Shown here: positions 53,548 through 63,440 of the stretch, piece after piece
Layout of the letters: each line of letters opens with the position of its first letter
How positions within the stretch are numbered: position 1 is the stretch's first letter
NCBI RefSeq assembly: GCF_000350485.1
Contig: NZ_AORV01000026.1
Location: 310,001-374,000, forward strand
Length of the DNA: 64,000 nt
Source of the DNA: Ruminiclostridium cellobioparum subsp. termitidis CT1112
GTDB taxonomy: Bacteria > Bacillota > Clostridia > Acetivibrionales > DSM-1351
Reading direction: 5' to 3'
Translations under genes and position numbers: made by a program
The notes under the pieces: generated by a model
What the model was told of the DNA's origin: nothing
Seen by the model: only the letters and a program-made list of their open reading frames with translations
Database searches by the model: none

Positions 53548-54836
53548 CTTCCCATCCTTTCTCTTTCTGTATCAAGCTCTTTTAAGAGTTGTGATACACA
53601 ATTTTGCTCTTTTGCTCTGCAAATAATATTGTCGAGTAACTCAATATGCTTTACCCCTTCATCTTCGAGCCTATCCAGTTTTAATTTTTTTAAAATCGAC
53701 TGTCTGCAAAAAAATGGGAGATTCATAAAGCTATAAATAAAGTCGCGCTCCCAAGAGTGCACGGAAAGTGTTAAGGGCTCGACTACTTGTTCGACTGCTA
53801 GCATTGCCTCATCCATGTTAACTGAATCTTGTTCCATCAAGTTTACAGTAAACTCCTCATACTCTTTCCCATTAAGAATTGTCTTATCAGGCTCAAACTT
53901 ATTCTCCATCTTATCTAGAACACGAGAATAGATTTTAATCTCCAAAACAGTTTTTCTCTCAATTAGCTTAAGGTCAAGTGTAATCCAATTATACCTTGGT
54001 ATCCATCCTGCTTCAAAGCGTGATGGATGTGTAGCTCCGCTTCCGACAATTAATCCTTTTTCTGTTTTTTGAATCTTTTGGAGATGTTTATGTCCATATA
54101 ACTGAATAGCTACCCTTTCATTCATTTTCGTGATTAATTTATGTTCGGGGTCAACCCAACACTCGGGAGGATGATGACATAAGCTAAGATAAATCGTACC
54201 ATCTTTTCGATTAGGTATTTGCATTGATACTATACGCATTGGCCGTTCGGTACCATCGCTCCTGCGATCTTCTTCATTAGATATAATTGTAGAGTTAATT
54301 CCTATTAGACATAAATTGTAGTCATCATTAAGTTTGATGTCTTGCTTCCATACAAGCTTATCTGGTACAAGACTACAACCGTACTGCGCCGCAAATTTTT
54401 CGTTGTAACATGCTATTGGTGCATACAGCATTTCTGCATCCTGAGAGTTACGAAAAACTTGTCCTAAATATTCACTATATGCTACGAGGGTCTCTGTCGA
54501 TTCAAGTTTGCTTTGTAAAAGTTTTACGCTCAAGACACCTTTTGTGACGCTTTGGTCGATATCATGGTTTCCAGGTACACAAAATATTCGAGACTTGTCA
54601 AGCTTAAGTGAATCACATATTTTATCTAAAAAGTCTGTTGCAGCTTCATATTCTTTAGCTTTCCCACTAAATGCGATATCTCCACATATCAGCACACCAT
54701 CTACAGTAGCAATCTGTTTTGTTAAACAGTGCGAAATATCATATATCAGTTCATTTCTTAAATCTTCATCAATATCATACGGATCTCCACTATAATTTCT
54801 AAAATGAATATCCGACAAATGAATAAAAGAAAGCAT
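53544..54836 (-). CDS. Calcineurin-like metallophosphoesterase of the GTPase system
   Basis: This ~430-residue protein has a complete metallophosphoesterase domain at ~1-290: FIHLSDIHFR, ICGDIAFSG, VPGNHDID, LSLCHHPPECW and QLYGHKHLQK provide the two-metal ligands. A helical C-terminal part follows. First gene of the operon MPE-GASH-GTPase2-GTPase1-GAP1. Start at 54836 (MLSFIH), nine bases after GGAG. In defence contexts such enzymes may cut nucleic acid or cyclic nucleotides; which one here is unknown. Confidence 0.8.
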   Translation of the reverse strand: MLSFIHLSDIHFRNYSGDPYDIDEDLRNELIYDISHCLTKQIATVDGVLICGDIAFSGKAKEYEAATDFLDKICDSLKLDKSRIFCVPGNHDIDQSVTKGVLSVKLLQSKLESTETLVAYSEYLGQVFRNSQDAEMLYAPIACYNEKFAAQYGCSLVPDKLVWKQDIKLNDDYNLCLIGINSTIISNEEDRRSDGTERPMRIVSMQIPNRKDGTIYLSLCHHPPECWVDPEHKLITKMNERVAIQLYGHKHLQKIQKTEKGLIVGSGATHPSRFEAGWIPRYNWITLDLKLIERKTVLEIKIYSRVLDKMENKFEPDKTILNGKEYEEFTVNLMEQDSVNMDEAMLAVEQVVEPLTLSVHSWERDFIYSFMNLPFFCRQSILKKLKLDRLEDEGVKHIELLDNIICRAKEQNCVSQLLKELDTERERMGR

Positions 54837-55056
54837 TATTTTCATCTCCTACAACGTTAAAATGGGTACCTGCCCCTGTTTCCTATTGGTACTATAAGCA
54901 TAGACATTTACCTTAAATGGTTGTGTTTGTACTTATTTCTTATAATGAGAGAAACATAGCCTGGCACGCTTCCAATCATTGCCATAATATTCAGCATGCC
55001 TCATTAAGCCCAACTTCCCATTATATCCATAACTGGTACCAAATACAGTGATTCCA

Positions 55057-55884
55057 CTACTCCTTGATCTCTTTTATACTCTTTACATTCTTGCTTGTTA
55101 CAACTTTTTTTCCTGTTGTTTCTTCAAGTTGCTTTCTGGCTGCATTTGCAACCTGACCGCCTTGCCGAGCCACGGTCTTATTTTCTTCAAAGGTTTCCGG
55201 CTCTTTTTGTTTGGAAATTTCGGTAGTTGAGGCTTCTGCAAGCATATTCAAAACCAATTCAAGATTTGTCATGTTGTCTCGCAAATTTTCTTTCTTTAAG
55301 CCTTTGAGATTCTTATATTCTTTGGTAGTTAATCCTGCCCAGGATTTAGAAATCTCGTCCGTCAATATTGCATATTCAATACCTTTTTGAACCCCTCGTT
55401 TATCCCACTCATCTGTCAGTTCTTTTCTAACTTCTATGGTTTTCAGTCTTTGGTCAATCCACTCCTTTGAATATCCCTTTTTGAGATATGTTTCGAGGGC
55501 ACGTTCAATTGCAAGTTCAGGATCAGCGGTTTCGTCTATTCTTTCCCCTCCAACCTTTGCAAGCCATATTTTAAAAGGTTCTGCTTTTGGAGATGGGATT
55601 GACTGAATCAAACGCAGAAGTTGCTCCGTGTCAGCAACATCGGTCAAACGCATTTTTCCGTCTTCGGCTTTCATTTTCAACTGTCCGATTTTTTCGGACA
55701 GTTGACTCCCCTCTGAATTAAGTTTAGATTTCAGGTCGCTCCAATATTTCCGGGGGCGATCAGTTCCAGTCAGCACTTCAATAACGTCAATAATAGAGAA
55801 AAACCATTTTTCTTTTTTATCATCCCATAAAACACGGACTCTTTTATCTTCAAATAATTTAATCGCATTCTCCTTATCCACCAC
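55057..55884 (-). CDS. Bro-N domain protein, copy B
   Basis: A 275-residue near-twin of the protein at 14110, with 12 residue differences, for example VGGERIDETADPE instead of VGEERIDEIADPE. Same Bro-N domain, same GTG start (GGGGGA upstream), same place between a WYL remnant and defence cargo. The strong conservation of the protein, compared with the decayed WYL genes, suggests that it is still under selection. Confidence 0.8.
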   Translation of the reverse strand: MVDKENAIKLFEDKRVRVLWDDKKEKWFFSIIDVIEVLTGTDRPRKYWSDLKSKLNSEGSQLSEKIGQLKMKAEDGKMRLTDVADTEQLLRLIQSIPSPKAEPFKIWLAKVGGERIDETADPELAIERALETYLKKGYSKEWIDQRLKTIEVRKELTDEWDKRGVQKGIEYAILTDEISKSWAGLTTKEYKNLKGLKKENLRDNMTNLELVLNMLAEASTTEISKQKEPETFEENKTVARQGGQVANAARKQLEETTGKKVVTSKNVKSIKEIKE

Positions 55885-56062
55885 GTATCCCCCATTTTTT
55901 TAAACTTCACCGTCTGAGCTATTTATATCAAATACAAAGATATCGATGTTTCTTTATTTATATAATATATTATTCGCTAAAAATTCCCATTTTCCTCCAT
56001 AATGTTATAATAAATAATTCTATTCAATAAAGGATGTTTAACACTTTGCAATGTCACTGATT

Positions 56063-56867
56063 TTATAAACGATACTGTTCTAGGTAATCGGTATATCTTC
56101 GCCGGACATACTCCACAAACTGAATTTGCAGTTCTTCTGTACTCAATATTTTTACTTTTGAATCCATGTGAAGCAACCATTGAAAAAAGTCATTTCGATC
56201 TGTAATATCAACAATAGCCATACATTTATTAAACGGCCGTTCAAAGAATAGCGATTCGTTGCCAAATTTTCGTTTAACTTCTTGTTGAATGATATCATCA
56301 CAAAGCAATGTTGCTGTTTCAAAACTGGGGGAAAATAAATTTTGCTTTCTGTCTATATACCACCTTAAATAGTACTCTTTTATGCCTGTCCATACATTAA
56401 TCTGAGAGGCAGCAGGTTTGTCCAAAATCATTAACTTATTGAGGAGAGCTATCTCAAAGCAATCCAATTCATTGCTTTTTTCATCATGAGCCAGTAAGAT
56501 ATATTTTCCATCATCAAGAAATATGTAGTATGGTCTTACTTCTTTTTTATGTCCGTTTCGATAAAAGGCTTCTCCGTTAAATTGACGGGGCATTATTATT
56601 TGAAATGATACTACTTTGTTTTCGGTAATTGCATGGAGTAGGATCCTGATCTTCTCAAGTTCACTTTCTGTTTCAACCTTATTAGACTCATTGATGAAAC
56701 TGCCTTCCTCCAGCAGCGCCGCAGTAGAAACCGAACTTTCGTTCAGCCTCAACACCACATTGTTTTAATTTGTTTATGATTTCCGTTGTGTTAAGCGGAT
56801 GTTCAACATCTGTCCTTTGGAGCATTTTAAGAACCAGCAAAAGCCTTGGCTTTTTTTCATTTTCCAT
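56063..56867 (-). pseudogene. WYL-family regulator broken by a ~200-base deletion
   Basis: A good start (ATG at 56867 after AAAGGAG) encodes the HTH start (RLLLVLKMLQRTDVEHPLNT), but after AERK the frame shifts. The next frame resumes at SSVSTAALLEEGSFINESNK and contains the whole WYL domain (NKVVSFQIIMPRQFNGEAFY ... PYYIFLDDGKYILLAHDEKS) to LEQYRL at 56063. Compared with the copy at 15111, about 200 bases (67 codons) of the linker are missing. So this copy keeps the sensor domain and has lost continuity with its DNA-binding part. Confidence 0.8.
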
Positions 56868-56960
56868 CAGATTTCTCCTTTGGGGATTCTTTTATTTAAG
56901 AATAAAATAGAAATCCAGTTTTTACAAGCCTTGTTCGGATATATATTAACAAAAGTCAAA

Positions 56961-56991
56961 AATGCCGTACCATTTCTGGTACAGCACTTTT
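56961..56991. terminator. Hairpin upstream of WYL copy B, probable terminator
   Basis: AATGCCGTACCA pairs with TGGTACAGCACTT around TTTC, with A and T runs outside. It would stop transcripts from the PD-(D/E)XK gene at 57148. Equivalent to 15711-15741. Confidence 0.6.
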
Positions 56992-57147
56992 CAGAATTAT
57001 TTTTAGCCTACAACCGCGAAAACCCGCATGAATACAAGGTCTGCTTCAAAGTTTTCATTTTTTAGCCCTAAGGTACGCCAAAAAAGATGCCGTTTGAAGC
57101 TGGTGGGGCCTTGGCGAAAGGTATATTTTTTATAGGATCTTTCTCAT

Positions 57148-57954
57148 TTAATTGTCAAAAAACTTCATAAACCGATGCTCTGTCAGTACCTGTAAGTCAG
57201 TTTCCATTTCCTCTATAATTTTCCCATTAAATTCTCTATATACAATAATTCCTTTGACATTACTAATTTTACTTCCGAATAAATTGCAATAACTTTCCCT
57301 CTGTTTATCTACAGCCAAAATTTTTTCACGTAAAATTTTTAAGAAACTTTTTAGTTCTCTATTATCATTAAATATACCAAATGGCTCAAATGGGGCATCC
57401 ACATCTTTACATTCTATTAAATACACTGTATCTTCATATAAACAAAGTACATCTATTTCCCTTTCTTTTAACTTACTTCCGCAATTTTTAATATAATAAT
57501 GTTTCATACATTTAATTTTTTTATTATTTATATTTTCATATATCCTATCTACTAATTCATCTGTCAACTTATTATGGAATATACCATTATCGGCTTCTAA
57601 TTCTTTTATCAAATTATGATAAATATCTCTTTGGATTCTATAATATGTATAATATAGCAAAGTCTTTAATGGCAATAACATTTCTCCAGTTTTCATTATT
57701 GGTATTGGTTTATAAATCAATCTGAATTGATTTCGCTCAAATTTATACTTAATATCATTTAATGAATATTGGTATACTGATTGTGAAAAGTAAGTTACTA
57801 TTTTTTGAGATATTTCTTGAGGAAGATTTATTTCGCATAAATTTCCGATTATTCTTCCGTTTTCAATTTTCAAATGTAAAATATCGCTACTATTAATGAA
57901 AACAGCCAATTCTTTTAAATTAAACCCATATTTTAATTTAAAATTCTTCTCCAT
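57148..57954 (-). CDS. PD-(D/E)XK nuclease-like protein downstream of Wadjet
   Basis: A 268-residue protein. The C-terminal third has the nuclease core REIDVLCLYEDTVYLIECKD, giving D168 and E181-x-K183, followed by a region with GIIVYREFNG. The N-terminal ~150 residues are unrecognised and mostly helical. It lies after an unknown gene and jetD on the same strand, so it may be an add-on nuclease of that island. No methylase is nearby. Confidence 0.65.
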   Translation of the reverse strand: MEKNFKLKYGFNLKELAVFINSSDILHLKIENGRIIGNLCEINLPQEISQKIVTYFSQSVYQYSLNDIKYKFERNQFRLIYKPIPIMKTGEMLLPLKTLLYYTYYRIQRDIYHNLIKELEADNGIFHNKLTDELVDRIYENINNKKIKCMKHYYIKNCGSKLKEREIDVLCLYEDTVYLIECKDVDAPFEPFGIFNDNRELKSFLKILREKILAVDKQRESYCNLFGSKISNVKGIIVYREFNGKIIEEMETDLQVLTEHRFMKFFDN

Positions 57955-57993
57955 TTGATAACAATTTTCTGTTTTGTATGATATTATGGCTTC

Positions 57994-58752
57994 CTATGCT
58001 TCCAAAAAACTATCATATCCTGATCTGTGAAATTTATTTTCAAGTTCTGTTGTTCCTACCATATAATTTTCAATAACAATTACCTTGCTCAAATTACCAA
58101 AATTATTAGATATTGATTGCTCTGCTGTACATAATAAAACTATTGAATTTAGTAATGAAAAAATTTTTTCAACATCTTCTTTTAAAATTGTTTTTCCATT
58201 TTCACTAAAATTACAATATGTTGTATAATACAAAGCATACTGAACTATATAACCATCTGTAACCAAACGTGAGATAAGTTGCTCTTTATATCGACCTATT
58301 TGGTTTATTCCTCTAAAAATAACATTTTTCAGCAGCCCCTCATCTAATACTGAAAACTCAATATCATTCAAAGAAAATGAGCCATACCGTTTTCCCTTTT
58401 GCTCATATAAAAAGCAATATATGGCCGTATGAACATCATAATATTCACATGCTAACATATAAAAATAAAAAAAATAACTTTCATTATTTACTCCAATAAG
58501 AACTTGTTTTAACTTATTCTCATAATATTCAACACTATTTGTAAACAAAAATTTAATGTCATGATATTCCTTTATAATCATAGTGGATGGATAATTCATT
58601 TCCTTCAATGCCAAACCAAGTACGTCATTCCAGTCATCTTGTAATTTATATGGTGATAAAGTTAAATAGTACAAATAGTCCATAGGACGGTCGTATCCAC
58701 CCTTTTCTACTAATATTTTTAAAATATCATCTGTAAATTTAGCATCACTCAT
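57994..58752 (-). CDS. Unrecognised protein between jetD and the nuclease-like gene
   Basis: A ~252-residue protein, rich in Tyr/Phe and helical (FFYFYMLACEYYDVHTAIYC), with no motif I recognise. I start at 58752 (MSDAKF), as GGGAGG lies upstream and the ATG at 58773 overlaps that site. It is 40 bases upstream of the PD-(D/E)XK gene, so the two are likely a pair. Confidence 0.55.
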   Translation of the reverse strand: MSDAKFTDDILKILVEKGGYDRPMDYLYYLTLSPYKLQDDWNDVLGLALKEMNYPSTMIIKEYHDIKFLFTNSVEYYENKLKQVLIGVNNESYFFYFYMLACEYYDVHTAIYCFLYEQKGKRYGSFSLNDIEFSVLDEGLLKNVIFRGINQIGRYKEQLISRLVTDGYIVQYALYYTTYCNFSENGKTILKEDVEKIFSLLNSIVLLCTAEQSISNNFGNLSKVIVIENYMVGTTELENKFHRSGYDSFLEA

Positions 58753-58905
58753 TACACTTATTGCCTCCCACAATATCCCTAGTTTTCAACTATTTCTCTT
58801 CGGTAATAAGACACAATGCTCCTTCAACTGGTATTCCTGTTGCGAAAAGTACATTTATCAAAGCAAAATGTGCGAATATTATTCTTCCTCCAGATTATCA
58901 AATGT

Positions 58906-60114
58906 TTATTCCTTACAAATTAGCATCAATGCCTTTACAGATTCTTGTTCAACCTTACAATCATGTAAAATCATAAAATCAAAAACATCTTTATATTTTA
59001 TAAGATTGTTCAATTTCATAGCTCTTTTATCAGCAGAAGTTAATTTTTTATATAATCCGCACTGATAGAATTTTTTTAGTGTTTCAATGTCCATTTCTAA
59101 TGGTTCAAATGGTATACCTGTTTTTTCTTTGAGATTCTCTAATATAGCAAAACCATAGACATCTAAATCGCCTTTATGGAAATACTTTACCTCCCCATTC
59201 TGCAGGTATATTAATTCTAATAGCCTCTGCTTTGTTTCATTATGAAATCCACCAAGGTAAATAGTAACCCCTTTTTTTTCATCTGTGTCATGAAAAGTTG
59301 TAAGATTTTCTACTGTAATTACTTTATCTGTACATATTTTACAATTAATTATATTTTTTAACGCAGCATTGGGAATCGCAATGCCGCCATCAATTTCTGA
59401 CAAAATAATTTTGGTTGTACCAATCTCAATAACAGCATTTCCCTTAATCATAACATAAGTTGGATTATCAAAGAGATTGTACATTTCCAAAACTCTCTCT
59501 TTTTCAACAACAATATCGCTATAATCATATAAAATACTTTGAATAGTATTACGCATATTCTTTTGAAACTCTTTTGAATCCCTATATAATGCTGTAGAAA
59601 AATTCCTTACGTATGTCTCTTGTTTCAAATCCATAATGGCCTGCAAAGTTCTAACTACTTTTGCAAGCTGTTCATTATCATACCCAATCCCATATGGAAT
59701 ATCCTTACATTCTTCCATCAATGCCCATTGATCTTTACAGAAATCCATTATTAATTTATTTCCATGAAAATCAACTTTTAGCAGCGTTTTCCTCATTTTT
59801 TCACATAGCAAAGGAATTGGTTTCTTTTTCAGTATTTCATAGATTTCATCAATTTTAGAAGCAACTAGTTTTATTTTTAAATATTTTCCAGAAGCATTGC
59901 AAACAGCTTCTGCCAATCCTTCTCGTACTATTTTTTCTATTGCTGCATTTATCTCTCTGTATGACTCATGATTATATCTATCCGTATATTCTTTAAATTC
60001 TTTTTCAGGAACAACTTGGACTACGCGTACATTCTCTTGTCTATTTATATATAGTTCTCGCCGTTCATATATCTCTATGAATCCATTTAAAATTAATTTG
60101 TAATAATCTCTCAT
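58906..60114 (-). CDS. jetD: Wadjet protein JetD (DUF3322/DUF2220, Toprim-like nuclease)
   Basis: A 402-residue protein. The C-terminal Toprim-like half is JetD: VENLTTFH holds the acidic residue, GGFHNETKQRLL follows, and HKGDLDVYGFAILENL holds the DxD pair. The N-terminal half is helical and winged-helix-like. JetD is the nuclease of the Wadjet system, which cuts small circular plasmids after loop extrusion by JetABC. It starts 9 bases after jetC ends. Confidence 0.88.
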   Translation of the reverse strand: MRDYYKLILNGFIEIYERRELYINRQENVRVVQVVPEKEFKEYTDRYNHESYREINAAIEKIVREGLAEAVCNASGKYLKIKLVASKIDEIYEILKKKPIPLLCEKMRKTLLKVDFHGNKLIMDFCKDQWALMEECKDIPYGIGYDNEQLAKVVRTLQAIMDLKQETYVRNFSTALYRDSKEFQKNMRNTIQSILYDYSDIVVEKERVLEMYNLFDNPTYVMIKGNAVIEIGTTKIILSEIDGGIAIPNAALKNIINCKICTDKVITVENLTTFHDTDEKKGVTIYLGGFHNETKQRLLELIYLQNGEVKYFHKGDLDVYGFAILENLKEKTGIPFEPLEMDIETLKKFYQCGLYKKLTSADKRAMKLNNLIKYKDVFDFMILHDCKVEQESVKALMLICKE

Positions 60115-60122
60115 CTTTACAC

Positions 60123-63100
60123 CTAAATTCCTTCAAATGATGCGACTGCATTACGTGACCCTGATTTGACAATAGAATATGTGATATCGCAGTAGGGGAA
60201 AATTGATGTACATTTCTCCACAGTTGATATCAGAACCACTTGCAAATGTAGTTCTCTAAACATCCTCATCATCGGTTCTATTCGGTCACTTGTCATCTTA
60301 TTAAATGCCTCATCTAACAGTACGAGCCTGATGCAATTTTCATTTTGCTGATAAATCTGCAAAAACGAGGCGCATATTGCCACATAAAATGGCGCCTGAT
60401 TCTCTCCCCCACTTCCATCACCGCTAACTTTTGATAAAGGTACCTCGAGTTTAGTAACAGAATTTTTAACGATAATGTCATAATCTAAATATGTCCGATA
60501 GTCTACATACATAGAAATTTCTTTGGATCCATTTTTCTTACCTGTAATATTTTCTTGAGCATGATTCTCAACATCCACCATAATCCTTTGCATAAATTCT
60601 TCAATCTGGCTTTCAAAAATATCAGATCTTGTTGTATCAGAAAATATCGACATCTGATTGTCTTTTTCAATCTGCTGATTATCTTTGTCTATTATGATGT
60701 TATAGAAGATGCTTAGTTCCTTATCCTTACTCCCTTCAATACTAAAGCGATAACTTTCTTCTCCATATGAAAGTTCTTCCATTACCTTATTTAAAGTCTT
60801 AAATTGCTGTTTTGCATGCAAGATATCGTCCTTCATTCGGAACAGTATCTCTTTCCGGAATCTTTCCTTACATCGAATTTTAGCTTTGTTTAAAGAATCT
60901 TTGTGAAACTCCAAATCAATGTTAATCAGAGAATTGAATGCTAATTGGTACTGCTTAGCACTATCAAGCCCTTCCAAATAATCACAAGTATATGTTGAGC
61001 AAAAGTGTCTTTGCAAAGGAAGCAACTCTGAGTTCATGTATTTGTTTAGGTTTGATATTTCTTGCTGATTTCTATTCCCAAAATCAATCACAATTTTATC
61101 TGGTTGTTTACTTTTCCTAACTTCTGAATATTTTTCTTTCACCGTTTCCATATACCGTGCATGAGTTGTTACTATTTTTTCATACTCGGCTTTCGCTTCA
61201 TTAATATTCATCTGAAGTGCAGCTATACTCATATCCGCATTATTGATAATATCTTGTGCCGACTTTTTTTGGCTTTTCACATCCGATATTTCTTCAATTA
61301 CCAAATCCAGATTTTTTTTACAATTATCTATTTTGCTAAATATTGCTCTAAGAATCGGATTCTTTTCAAAGTCTATTATCTTTTCTTTAATCTTAGATAT
61401 TTCATCAAAAAGCACCTCTGACTTTTTCTCTGCCTCAAGATTATCATACAAATCATTAATACAATTTCCTGATATAAACTGTTGATACTGCTTGTCCAAT
61501 TCAGTATATTCTAATATTTTTCTATTGCAGCTATCTTGCTCTGTATACTTATTGCTTAATTCTGATTTTGCATTTTCTAACTGCCGTAGTAAAGCATCCA
61601 TTCCAACATAGTTTTCTACCAAACGCATTCTCTGCAAACAAAAATTTTGATAACGTAACCTATCCTTTGTTACGCTTTTATGATAATTCTCTAGCTCCGA
61701 TTCAGTCTCACAACAAACTACTTTTCCTAATAGAAATTCAGTATAGAGTTTAGCATATGGGTTTCTGCTTTCAACTTTATCTGAAAGTTTTGACACTAAA
61801 CTATCACCCTTCCTCAAATGAATCTGTGATAATCTAACCGTGTCCACTAAACCTATATTTTTCACTTCATCTTTAAGTTTGATAAATACACTTTTGGCGA
61901 TTTCATAATGTTTTGGCTCTACAATAATGTTAAACCTTTGGTTACCTAAATAGCTCTCCACTGCATTCTGCCACTCAGTATCATTCATATAAAGAAGTTC
62001 ACAAAATATTTTTGCGCTTTCTTCTTTTCCAAATTCCTTTAGCCGCTGATTAATTCTATCTCTAACATACTCGGCGCCCGGTGGGTAATCCATACTTCCG
62101 GATTCTAACTTTGATATTCTTTCATTAAGCGATCTTATATCATTATTAATAGTACGCTTACACATTCTATTTTCAGCATCATTATCTTTTATTTTTTCTT
62201 GCAAAGCCACTAATACTCTTTTAGAATGTTCAAGAGTCTTTTTCCTATTATCAACTGAATTTTCTTTATCTTTAATACTGTTGCAATCTATATTTATGTT
62301 TAGGTTTAACTCATTCAATTTTACGATTAATTTCTCAAGTCTATCTATCGCATCCTTGTATTTTTGAACCTTACGAATGAGTTCTTTATATTCTTTCCCT
62401 TTACTACCTTCTAAATCTTTCAAGTAATCTAGTGCTTTGTTCTCTTCGTTCCTATTTTTTTCATCGCGTGCTTGATCGTATAATTTCTGCGCTTCCTCTT
62501 GCTTATTTTCAAGCTAATCTAATAGGATATCACACTTTTCAAAATTACTTCTTGCTTCTTCTATCTCCTCTATTTTTTTATCCTGCTTTTCTTTCGCATC
62601 TTGCCACTTTGCATAAGAAACCAAAGCTTCATTTACCTTTATTTTGCTATCTAATTCTTTTGCTTGCGTGAGTCTATCCATTATATCCTTTAGCAATTTT
62701 TCTTTTTCCTGTGCTTCTTCTAATATCTCTTGTAACCGTTCCAGTTCACGCATATCTTTATGAAGTATTTCAACATCGATCTCCGGCTCAGGCAATATGT
62801 AGGTATAGATAAACTTTCGAATATCATTAATATCCTCCAGGCTTGTCCCCATATGAAAAACTTCATTAAATTTTTTCCCTAGCGGTGCCTCTGCATCTCC
62901 TATCCCTAATGTCCTGCATATTCTTCGTCTGGCTTCAGCCTGTGAAGGTGCTTTTTCCAATCCTCTATCCGGCAATTTAAATTCCTCTCTAGAGGCAGGC
63001 CTTTTATTATTTCCAACAACAGTAAAATAGGGCATATTATCTAACCCATTTCCCGGTTTAGAAATATACCAATCTTGTGAAACATGGCGCAATTCTTGTT

Positions 63101-63440
63101 TTGGACTTTCAGATTCAACGCGCACTGAAATAACATATTTCTTATTAATACTCTCATCAAAAAATTCTATTCCGATATACGTGACTGTATGGTTAGGACG
63201 CAAGTAGCTTTCCTCTGCCCGTTGTTTCTGATGAACAGAGCCTTGCAAACTTCTTGCACTTTTTCGGTTACCCGCTGTATTAAATTCTTTATTCGTAGTA
63301 AGACAATATCTGATGGCATCTATTATTGTTGTCTTTCCAACTGCATTCAACCCAATTAAATATGTTATGTTTTTAAAGTCAATGATATCGTCTACAAAAT
63401 TATGCCAATTAATCAAATGCATCCTTATCATTCGTATCAT
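60123..63440 (-). pseudogene. jetC: Wadjet SMC-like ATPase JetC interrupted by an in-frame amber codon
   Basis: The whole frame from 63440 to 60123 (1,105 positions, normal for JetC) is open except for one TAG at 62514-62516 after residue 308 (CDILLD-stop-LENKQEE). Walker A (GLNAVGKTTIIDAIRY) is at ~29-44. Long coiled coils fill the middle. The ABC signature (KVSGDGSGGENQ) and Walker B (IRLVLLDEAFNK) are near the C-terminus. There is no frameshift. The ATG overlaps the jetB stop (ATGA). A single C-to-T change (CAG to TAG) would explain it. Without read-through the Wadjet complex should be dead. Confidence 0.85.

Larger units (their letters stand above)
55009..57125. repeat. Bro-N/WYL block, copy B (direct repeat of 14063-15890)
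   Basis: Diverged direct copy of 14063-15890 in the same orientation, ~41 kb away. It keeps the Bro-N gene, the WYL gene and the upstream hairpin. It differs in which part of the WYL gene is lost. Recombination between copies could delete or duplicate everything in between. Confidence 0.9.

Noticed and set aside
55009-57125. Assembly duplication as explanation of the second Bro-N/WYL block
   Set aside because: The copies differ at many bases and have different deletions, so they are real diverged paralogues.
62424-62516. Frameshift or intron as cause of the split jetC
   Set aside because: The two parts are in the same frame with continuous coiled-coil sequence; only one TAG separates them.
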